From RYN-230 sp963814645 (GTDB lineage Bacteria; Actinomycetota; Actinomycetes; Streptosporangiales; Streptosporangiaceae), in NCBI GenBank assembly GCA_963814645.1, contig CAWFDX010000004.1:558001-622000 (forward strand): a DNA stretch of 64,000 nucleotides, in the 5' to 3' direction. Shown in pieces: positions 57,989 to 64,000 of this stretch. The position numbers were made by a program, and so were the translations under genes. Numbering within the stretch: the stretch's first letter is position 1; each line of letters starts with the position of its first letter. The notes under the pieces were generated by a model that made no database searches, was not told the DNA's origin, and saw only the letters and a program-made list of their open reading frames with translations.

Positions 57989-59083
57989 CTACCCGGCACC
58001 GGCTGGCTGATCAGCCGGCCGGGCCGGCTCGGGGCTCCGGGCCGCGGCGTCGGCGGCGGACAGCGGCGGGGTGAGCGTGCGGCCCATCAGCGGCGGCAGA
58101 TGCGCCGCGATCGCGGCCAGTTCCCGGATGTCGGCGTCGAGCAGGGCCTGGTCGCCGTCGCACAGCGCCGCGGTGGGCTCCGGGTGCACGTCGATGATCA
58201 GCCCGTCCGCGCCGACCGCGATGGCCGCCCGGGTCAGCGGCAGTACCAGATCACGGCGGCCGCCGGAGTGCGACGGGTCGACGATGACCGGCAGGTGGGA
58301 CAGCCGCTGGGCGACCGGGACGGCGGAGATGTCCAGGGTGTTGCGGGTGGCTTTCTCGAACGTGCGGATGCCCCGCTCGCACAGCACGATGTCCAGGTTG
58401 CCGCGCTGGGCGATGTACTCGGCCGCCATCAGCCACTCCTCGATGGTGGCGGCGAAGCCGCGCTTGAGCAGCACCGGCTTGCCCGCCGAGCCGACCGCCT
58501 GGAGCAGGGCGAAGTTCTGCATGTTGCGGGTGCCCACCTGGAGCATGTCGGCGTGGTCGCAGACCAGATCGACGTCGCGCGGGTCGATGACTTCGGTGAC
58601 CGTGGGCAGCCCGGTCTCCCGGCCCACCTCGGCCAGGATCTTCAGCCCGGCCTCGCCCAGGCCCTGGTAGGCGTACGGCGAAGTGCGCGGCTTGAACGCG
58701 CCGCCGCGCAGCAGCGACGCACCCGCGGCCCGGGCCATCCGGGCCGCGGTCAGCGCCTGCTCCGCGCTCTCCACCGCACACGGCCCGGCGATCACGGTGA
58801 GCGTGTCCGGGCCGATCGGCACCCCGCCCACCCGGACCACCGACCGGCTCGGGTGGTGTTCCCGGCTGACCAGCTTGTACGGCACCGAGATGCGCACCAC
58901 GTCGCTGACCCCCGGCATGCTGCGCAGGTTGAGCGCGCCGAACTGGTCCACGTCGCCGACCAGGCCGACGATGGACCGCTCCATGCCGCGGGTGATGAAC
59001 GCCTCACCGCCCGCCCCGCGGACCAGTTCGACGATTCCGTCCATGTCCTGCTGGGTGGCGTCCGGCGCCATGACCACGACCAT
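57989..59083 (-). CDS. aroG: 3-deoxy-7-phosphoheptulonate synthase (DAHP synthase, AroF/AroA-type with regulatory domain)
   Basis: 364 residues from ATG 59083 (AGGAGG 8 bases upstream). A ferredoxin-like N-terminal domain (VVVMAPDATQQDMDGIVELV) precedes the barrel. Catalytic blocks: IAGPCAVES, LLRGGAFKPRTSPYAYQGLG, LLKRGFAATIEEWL, IVLCERGIRTFE, PVIVDPSHSGGRRDLV and DGLIIDVHPEP. It condenses PEP and erythrose-4-phosphate, the first step to chorismate and aromatic amino acids. The 160 bases upstream hold a leader ORF with Phe, Trp and Tyr codons and a terminator, so transcription is probably attenuated by charged aromatic tRNAs. Confidence 0.95.
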   Translation of the reverse strand: MVVVMAPDATQQDMDGIVELVRGAGGEAFITRGMERSIVGLVGDVDQFGALNLRSMPGVSDVVRISVPYKLVSREHHPSRSVVRVGGVPIGPDTLTVIAGPCAVESAEQALTAARMARAAGASLLRGGAFKPRTSPYAYQGLGEAGLKILAEVGRETGLPTVTEVIDPRDVDLVCDHADMLQVGTRNMQNFALLQAVGSAGKPVLLKRGFAATIEEWLMAAEYIAQRGNLDIVLCERGIRTFEKATRNTLDISAVPVAQRLSHLPVIVDPSHSGGRRDLVLPLTRAAIAVGADGLIIDVHPEPTAALCDGDQALLDADIRELAAIAAHLPPLMGRTLTPPLSAADAAARSPEPARPADQPAGAG

Positions 59084-59119
59084 TGCGGTGTCCTCCTGCT
59101 GCTGTTTCGTCCTGGACAT

Positions 59120-59152
59120 AAAAGAAGCCCCGGGCCTGCGGCCCGGGGCTTC
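59120..59152 (-). terminator. Rho-independent terminator of the DAHP synthase attenuator
   Basis: A perfect 13-bp stem (59152-59140 with 59136-59124 on the minus strand), a 3-base loop and TTTT directly after it. It lies between the leader peptide stop and the structural gene start. The first arm's CCGGGCCG can instead pair with CGGCCCGG in the leader ORF (59209-59202), a possible antiterminator of 8 bp. Confidence 0.95.
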
Positions 59153-59167
59153 TGGAAGTCGCTCGCG

Positions 59168-59242
59168 TCAGCGCATGGTCTGGCGGGCGACCGTCCGGGT
59201 GCCGGGCCGGTAGCCATACCAAAACCAAAACTGCTCACGCAC
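59168..59242 (-). CDS. Aromatic leader peptide of DAHP synthase (24 aa)
   Basis: GTG at 59242 opens MREQFWFWYGYRPGT and the ORF ends at TGA 59168-59170. Codons 5-11 are Phe-Trp-Phe-Trp-Tyr-Gly-Tyr, six aromatic codons in seven. A terminator follows 16 bases after the stop. A possible -10 (TAAGCT) ends 7 bases before the GTG, so the leader may be leaderless. C. glutamicum aroR is a known precedent for a Phe-rich leader of a DAHP synthase gene; this one reads all three aromatic amino acids. Confidence 0.88.
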   Translation of the reverse strand: MREQFWFWYGYRPGTRTVARQTMR

Positions 59243-59340
59243 GGAAGGTAGCTTAGCGCATCGGCCGCGGCAGGGGTGGCCCGCACCGGGGTAATGCCGC
59301 GTGCGAAGGTAGAAGGCACAGGCAGCCAGAAGGGATGAGG

Positions 59341-59955
59341 ATGGGTCAGCCGGACATCGGCCGGGCAGTCGCGGATCAGGCGGCCCGGCGGCTGCCGCCC
59401 GGCCAGCAGGTCCGGCCCGACTGGATCGTCCAGCACTACGGGCCGGTGCCCAGATTCCGCCCGCAGACGTGGGACTTCCGGGTCACCGGCGCGACCGAGT
59501 CCGGCGCCGAGCAGCACTGGGACTGGGCCGGCATCTGCGCCCTGCCGCGCTGCGCGGTCACCGCCGACCTGCACTGCGTGACCAAGTGCACGGTCCGGGA
59601 CATCCGGTGGGAGGGCATCGCCGCGACCGAACTGCTCCGGCTGGCGCCACCGGCTGACCCGGTCACCCACGTCATGGTGTGGGCCGACTACGGGTACGGC
59701 GCGAACATCGGGATCTGCGACTTCGCTGCGGACACCACCCTGCTGGCTACGGCGGCGGCCGGCCAGCCGCTCACCGCGGAGCACGGGTTCCCGATGCGGC
59801 TGGTGGTCCCGCACCTGTACGGCTGGAAGAGCGTCAAGTGGGTGCGCGCGGTGGAGTACCTGACCGAAGACCGGCGCGGGTTCTGGGAGGAACGCGGCTA
59901 CCACAGCTCGGCCGACCCGTGGCACGAGGAGCGTTTCTCCTACCAGGAGGACTGA
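59341..59955 (+). CDS. Oxidoreductase with sulfite-oxidase-type molybdopterin domain
   Basis: 204 residues from ATG 59341 (GAAGGG 6 bases upstream; ATG 59335 is also possible). ADLHCVTKCTVRDIRWEGIAATELL holds the Cys that binds molybdenum, and GYGANIGICDFAADTTLL, EHGFPMRLVVPHLYGWKSVKWV complete the fold. It has no Tat signal and no second domain, so it resembles the small cytoplasmic YedY-like actinobacterial type. Substrate and electron partner are unknown. It is divergent from the aro leader. Confidence 0.9.
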   Translation: MGQPDIGRAVADQAARRLPPGQQVRPDWIVQHYGPVPRFRPQTWDFRVTGATESGAEQHWDWAGICALPRCAVTADLHCVTKCTVRDIRWEGIAATELLRLAPPADPVTHVMVWADYGYGANIGICDFAADTTLLATAAAGQPLTAEHGFPMRLVVPHLYGWKSVKWVRAVEYLTEDRRGFWEERGYHSSADPWHEERFSYQED

Positions 59956-60055
59956 GCCCGCGATTCCCTGAGCGTGGCGACGTCGGTGGCCTGGGCCGCC
60001 GGCCGCGAACGCGTGCACTCCGATGGGCTGGCCCTGGCGTTCAGCCATAAAGGTG

Positions 60056-61705
60056 TCAACGGGTGCGGGCGTAGAGCACATCGCTGGTGCCGTCGCGCAG
60101 CACCCGATGGAAGTGGCTGTGGAAGTAGGACCGGAGCGCGGGGGTCCAGGCGATGCGGTGCGGGTTGTACCTGACCGACAGCCACACGTACTGTGCGTGC
60201 GCGAACGCGTTGTGCCAGACCGCGTCCACCGCGGGGTAGCGGGCCGCGCCGCTGGACCCGTCGCGGCCGTGGCCCAGCGCGTAGTCGGTGCCGATCGAGT
60301 CCACCAGCAGCGAGCAGCCCGGCGTCGTGGAGTAGAACCGGTCCGCGGCGATCGTGTAGGAGACCTGGTCGGTGAGCACGCACGCGCCCGGCGGGACGAT
60401 CCGGCGTACCGCAGCCAGCGCCGCCGCGCTCACCCGGGGGGTCACCGACCGCTCCTGGTTGGCCTGCGGGATGGCCAGCGCCAGCACGCCCAGCGTGATC
60501 AGCCCGGCCACCGTCCACTCGATCCAGCCGCGGCCCGTGCTGCGTGGCCTCGTGGTGGATGACCCTGTGCTGCATGGCTCAGCGGCGGCTGGGCGGGTCA
60601 GCCGCGCCGCGGCCAGCCCGATGGACAGCCCCAGGAACGGCGCCAGGAACGCCGGGAAGTGCAGGAAGAACTGGGCATACCAGAGGAACGCGGCCACGAT
60701 CAGCGTGCAGCTGCCGACCGCGAACCAGTCCAGGTCGGTCAGTGGCCGCCGGGTGACCAGCCAGGCCACCGGCAGCGTGGCCACGATCAGCGCCACGATG
60801 GCCAGGGACAGGATCAGCACCCCGGTGCTGCCCAGGTGCAGCACCTGGCCGATGCCGGTCATCAGCCGGAGCCGCTTCTCCACCGGGGTCCGGCTGGGCA
60901 CCACGCGGAACACCTGCGCGGCGAAGAAGCTGTTGTAGAACCGGCGCGGGGCGGCCAGCGCGAACGGGATGACCGGGACCAGGAAGCCGATCGCTACCCC
61001 GGCCACGAACCGGGCCGCCCGGTTCACTCCCTGGAACATCAGCAGCGCCGCCACCACCAGCACCGGGAGGATGGCCCATACCTCGACTGCGCCGGCGAAG
61101 CCGAACGCCACCCCGGCCCAGACCAGTCGGCGGCCGCTGGCCGCGAACCGGTCCCCGTCCAGCAGCACCAGCGCGCCGATCAGGCAGAAGAGGGTCAGCC
61201 ACGGCTCCAGCAGCACGGTGTGCGCGGCCACCAGGCTGCCCGGGAAGATGGCCAGAATGCCGCAGGCCAGGCTGACCGGGATGAGGCCGCGATGCCGGAT
61301 CAGCAAGCCGACGATTAGGATCCCGGCCGAGCTGGCCGCGACGGTCAGCAGGCGGCCGACGGCCATGCCCCAGGCGGTCCCGGTGACCTGGGCCAGCAGC
61401 GCGGCCGGGGTCATCAGCAGGCTGATGCCGGGCGGCTGCACGATGATGAAGTCCCGGTATGGCAGCGCGCCGTGCACCAGCCGCAGCGCGCTGCCGAAGT
61501 ATGGCCCGTCGTCGTACTGGGTCACGCCGAGCAGGTAGCCGGGGCGGCTGAGCAGGAACAACCGGAGCGCCAGGCCGAGCAGGGTGAAACCGGCGATGGC
61601 CAGGGTGACCGGATCGGACCAGCGGCGGGTGGGCGCGGGGTTAGCGGCACCAGCGGTGTCGCGCTGCGATCCGCCGGCCGCTGGCGTCACCCTGGTTCCG
61701 CTCAC
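60056..61705 (-). CDS. Multi-TM GT-C-like glycosyltransferase family protein
   Basis: 549 residues from GTG 61705 (GAAGGA 5 bases upstream). About 11 TM helices. The first extracytoplasmic loop carries YDDGPYFGSALRLVHGALPYRDFIIVQPPG, an Asp-Asp motif at the site used by GT-C (PMT/GT87-like) enzymes. A soluble C-terminal domain (SVTPRVSAAALAAVRRIVPPGACVLTD onward) follows. A polyprenyl-phosphate-sugar-dependent mannosyl- or arabinosyltransferase is likely. Rv2181 and its relatives are in the matching M. tuberculosis region. It overlaps nothing and follows a second membrane protein in the same direction. Confidence 0.8.
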   Translation of the reverse strand: MSGTRVTPAAGGSQRDTAGAANPAPTRRWSDPVTLAIAGFTLLGLALRLFLLSRPGYLLGVTQYDDGPYFGSALRLVHGALPYRDFIIVQPPGISLLMTPAALLAQVTGTAWGMAVGRLLTVAASSAGILIVGLLIRHRGLIPVSLACGILAIFPGSLVAAHTVLLEPWLTLFCLIGALVLLDGDRFAASGRRLVWAGVAFGFAGAVEVWAILPVLVVAALLMFQGVNRAARFVAGVAIGFLVPVIPFALAAPRRFYNSFFAAQVFRVVPSRTPVEKRLRLMTGIGQVLHLGSTGVLILSLAIVALIVATLPVAWLVTRRPLTDLDWFAVGSCTLIVAAFLWYAQFFLHFPAFLAPFLGLSIGLAAARLTRPAAAEPCSTGSSTTRPRSTGRGWIEWTVAGLITLGVLALAIPQANQERSVTPRVSAAALAAVRRIVPPGACVLTDQVSYTIAADRFYSTTPGCSLLVDSIGTDYALGHGRDGSSGAARYPAVDAVWHNAFAHAQYVWLSVRYNPHRIAWTPALRSYFHSHFHRVLRDGTSDVLYARTR

Positions 61706-61747
61706 AGCTGTCCTTCACTGACCAGTCACATAAACCAGCCGCCCACC

Positions 61748-63509
61748 TTATCGCAACCGCGGCCCGGCCCCGCTCAGATCGGTGCTTATCTCCCGGGAAC
61801 TGGCCAGCCGCAGCGATGCGGGCACCTTTGACGCATTCGTCACGTGCACGGTGACGTGGCCATCCCGGATCATGACGGTGACCAGCTTCATCGCCCGGCC
61901 GTGGTAGACGTAGCTGGCCCCGAGCTCGCGGGCCAGCCGGGCTCTCGGTCACCTCGGCGTGGAAGCCGCCCGGCGTCAGCGCCCAGGTCAGGCTCACCGT
62001 GATGCGCCCCACCTCAGCCTGGTGAGTGTCCTGGACGAGCAGCGCAACCCGCTGACCGGGCAGCATGTGCTCGATCTTGCTGGCCGCGATGCGGGTCGCG
62101 GCCTGCGCCGGGTCGCGCATCACAGCGTGTACCGTGCCGGACTGCCGCGGCACGCTCAGCACGGCCAGCACCACGACGACCACTGCCCCGGCGATGCCCA
62201 CGGCGCTCGCCCACCGGGCGGGCAGCCAGCCTGAACCGGCCGGCTGTTCCGGCCGGGCCGGTGCGGTCGGCTCGGTGGCCGCGCTCCGCGCCCGGGCCCA
62301 GCGGACGGCCAGCACGATCACGGTCCCGGTGGCCAGCCAGAAGCCCACGCCGAGCGGCAGGGTCAGCAGGATCAGGTAACCCAGGGTGCTCAGGGTGGTG
62401 GGCCGGACCGGGATGCTCGAGTAGGTGGCCAGCGCACCCAGGCTCAGCACCAGGGTCACCGCGGCCAGCGCGGCCAGCCGGCGGCTGCGCAGCGGCCCCA
62501 GCGCCGCGCCCAGAGCTGCGACCAGGATGACCAGCGCCACCACCCCGGGCCATGGGCTGTGCGCCGCGACTGCGCTGGCGGTCCGGCCGGTGGCCGGCGT
62601 GGTCCGCAGCCAGATCGGGATCGGCTGCACCGCGGCGGAGATGGCCCGGAGCCCGAACACCAGTCCGGTCCGCGGTCCGAGGCCGCTCTCACTGTTGGCG
62701 ATGAGCGCGGACAGGTTCCCGTTGCGGCTGGTGAACTGCTGGATGAACGGGCCACTCCAGCAGGCCGCGCCGAGCAGTACCCCAATGATCAGCCAGCGGT
62801 AGCCGGCCCAGGTCCGGCCCGTATTTGAGCGGATCGCGTCGGTGCAGCCCACGACCAGGGTCACGGCGACCAGCAGCACCGAGGCCAGCGCGTACATCAG
62901 GTGGGCCTGGCACGCGATGGAGGCGGTGACGACCGCTACCGGCCACCAGTTGCGGTGCCGGCACAGCACGGCCCACGCGGCGGCCAGCGCGGCCAGGAAG
63001 AAGATGGCGCCGAAATAGGGGTTCCAGCTCGGCCGGACCGCGTTGGTCGGTATCCAGAGGACCAGGGCGATGATCAGCGCGCTCGCGGTCAGGCCAGCCA
63101 GCTCACCACCCGCCGCCCAGGCTGCCTCGATAGCCAGCGAGCAGGCGGCCATGCAGCAGATGGCGGCACCCCAGAGCACTCCGTGGCTCGGGCTGATGTG
63201 CACCGGGATGGCCAGCAGCCAGTACTCCAGTGGTCCCGGGTCGAATACCCCGTGTGCCAGCCGGGTTGCCTGGCCGACCAGTGGGCCGTGCGCGGTGAGT
63301 GAGTTCCATGAGCGCAACGCGATCGCCGCGTCATCCCCGGTCGGCGTCCATCCGGCGTGCACCAGCCGGGCTGTCCCGAGCACAAACGGAAGCCAGGCAG
63401 CAAGGTGTGCGATCACCCGGACAAGGATCGCTCGGCGGAATTTCAGCGGAGCCTTCTCGGTAGTTGGGCCCTCCTCAGCTGAATCGGGCGCTCGGTCAGG
63501 CCGGCCCAT
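61748..63509 (-). CDS. Multi-TM membrane protein, C-terminus in another frame (+1 near 61940)
   Basis: The first 530 residues read from ATG 63509: about ten TM helices, with TGDDAAIALRSWNSLTAHGPLVGQATRL (Asp-Asp loop) in the first extracytoplasmic segment, as in GT-C proteins. After FHAEVTES one extra C in GAGAGCCCGG shifts the frame. Corrected, it continues RLARELGASYVYHGRAMKLV and ends at TAA 61748, about 586 residues. Uncorrected, the frame runs on into the next gene with low-complexity sequence. Function is unknown; a relation to the neighbouring GT-C-like protein is probable. Confidence 0.75.
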
Positions 63510-63564
63510 ATTAGTGGACGCGCGCCGCCGATTTCACCGGAAAGGTGGGCGAACCCGGCCGACT

Positions 63565-63607
63565 GGTAAAGCGCCGCCGCGGGCTTTACCGGGTTAATAC
63601 CCGCGGC
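63565..63607 (-). terminator. Two overlapping hairpins downstream of the PASTA kinase gene
   Basis: GGTAAAGC/GCTTTACC (63565-63572 with 63583-63590) and GCCGCGGG/CCCGCGGC (63576-63583 with 63600-63607) cannot form together. They lie just after the kinase stop on the minus strand. Confidence 0.5.
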
Positions 63608-63610
63608 CCA

Positions 63611-64000
63611 CTAAACGCCAACGTAGATGGTGATCGTGCTGCCCTCCGGGGCCTGGCCCGACGGGCTGTAGCTGAACACCTTGTTGAACGGCCCCACCTG
63701 GACCACCTTGACCTGGAAGCCCGCCTGGGACAGCGCCTGCTCAGCCTGGCTGACCTGCTGGCCGTCCACGTTCGGCACCCCGACCATGGGCGGCCCATTG
63801 GAGATCTCGATGGTGATGACCTGGTGCGGGGTGAACGAGCCGCCGGCTGGCACCGACTGCTGCACGACCGTGCCCGCGGGCTGGCTGCTCTTCACCGTGA
63901 CCTCGTTGAGCGAGACGCCGTTGGCCGCCGCCCACTGCTCGGCCACCGCCTTCTGCTGGCCGACGAAGTTCGGTACCGGCTGCCCGCTGCTCACCACCAG
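63611..64000 (-). CDS. Ser/Thr protein kinase C-terminus with PASTA domains (5' part outside window)
   Basis: The frame is open to the window edge. The 130 residues shown hold two PASTA domains: VPNFVGQQKAVAEQWAAANG to VITIEIS, and VGVPNVDGQQVSQAEQALSQAGF to STITIYVGV. PASTA repeats bind muropeptides and are the extracellular part of PknB-like kinases, usually in tandem copies. A penicillin-binding protein is an alternative, but a kinase gene (pknL, Rv2176) holds this position beside aroG in M. tuberculosis. The kinase domain itself is not visible. Confidence 0.8.
   Translation of the reverse strand: MVVSSGQPVPNFVGQQKAVAEQWAAANGVSLNEVTVKSSQPAGTVVQQSVPAGGSFTPHQVITIEISNGPPMVGVPNVDGQQVSQAEQALSQAGFQVKVVQVGPFNKVFSYSPSGQAPEGSTITIYVGV

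Noticed and set aside
59004..59228. A 74-residue minus-strand ORF over the aro leader
   Set aside because: It overlaps the terminator and the DAHP synthase start in another frame; the leader ORF and attenuator explain the region.
1..64000. CRISPR arrays, rRNA, tRNA or intact insertion sequences
   Set aside because: I saw no regularly spaced repeat-spacer units, no rRNA-like sequence, no tRNA cloverleaf and no transposase. A tRNA scan would be needed to exclude tRNAs fully.

Overview
The window is high-GC DNA with mostly GTG/ATG starts, many 4-base gene overlaps and probable leaderless transcripts. It reads as a chromosome segment of an Actinomycetota bacterium (class Actinomycetes). Gene order recalls a conserved block I know from Mycobacterium tuberculosis (Rv2202c adoK, ctaC, qcrCAB-ctaE, trpD, exonuclease, NlpC/P60, pimB', fadD15, Rv2185c, Rv2182c acyltransferase, aroG, pknL) and, in part, from Streptomyces. 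I cannot name the genus.

Layout. 1-4.2 kb: 3' part of an adenosine-kinase-like gene, a secreted S53 (sedolisin) peptidase and a lipid kinase. 4.2-14.5 kb: aerobic respiratory core, with ctaG, ctaC-ctaD-ctaF facing right and qcrB-qcrA-qcrC-ctaE facing left (transcribed ctaE to qcrB), plus a TusA-like protein and an L,D-transpeptidase lipoprotein. 14.5-33.8 kb: trpD, Lrp-like ligand-binding protein, exonuclease, methyltransferase, a c-di-AMP (ydaO-type) riboswitch and its NlpC/P60 hydrolase, a MerR/MFS pair, pimB-like mannosyltransferase, a decayed amidohydrolase, fadD15-like ligase, SRPBCC protein, a Lys/Pro/Ala repeat protein, two MFS transporters, a hydrolase, PlsC and a PAP2 protein. 33.9-36.1 kb: two tandem DUF4389 membrane-protein genes, both disrupted. 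36.1-44.2 kb: glycerol kinase, phosphofructokinase, an ANTAR-GAF-PAS-SpoIIE phosphatase divergent from a soluble poly-HAMP hybrid histidine kinase. 44.4-56.7 kb: a more accessory stretch with a membrane protein, QueA-like and SDR genes facing a SoxR regulator, a degenerate tyrosine recombinase, MFS, methyltransferases, two toxin-antitoxin pairs, an acyl-CoA ligase, a double-GNAT protein and an EthD-like protein. 56.7-64 kb: thiI, DAHP synthase with an aromatic-amino-acid attenuator, a molybdopterin-domain protein, two large membrane proteins and the PASTA end of a Ser/Thr kinase.

How it fits together. The cta/qcr genes encode the bc1-aa3 supercomplex. TrpD and DAHP synthase serve aromatic amino acid synthesis. 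PimB, PlsC, FadD15, PAP2 and the multi-TM proteins suggest envelope lipid and glycan synthesis. NlpC/P60, L,D-transpeptidase and the PASTA kinase concern peptidoglycan.

Regulatory highlights: a 24-codon leader peptide with Phe, Trp and Tyr codons plus a perfect terminator ahead of DAHP synthase; a 16-codon Cys-containing ORF overlapping the ctaC start; a SoxR-type operator inside a 19-bp promoter spacer; and an 18-bp palindrome covering a leaderless toxin-antitoxin promoter. Single-base frameshifts recur at eight places, including ctaG, so part of the apparent gene damage may be assembly error.
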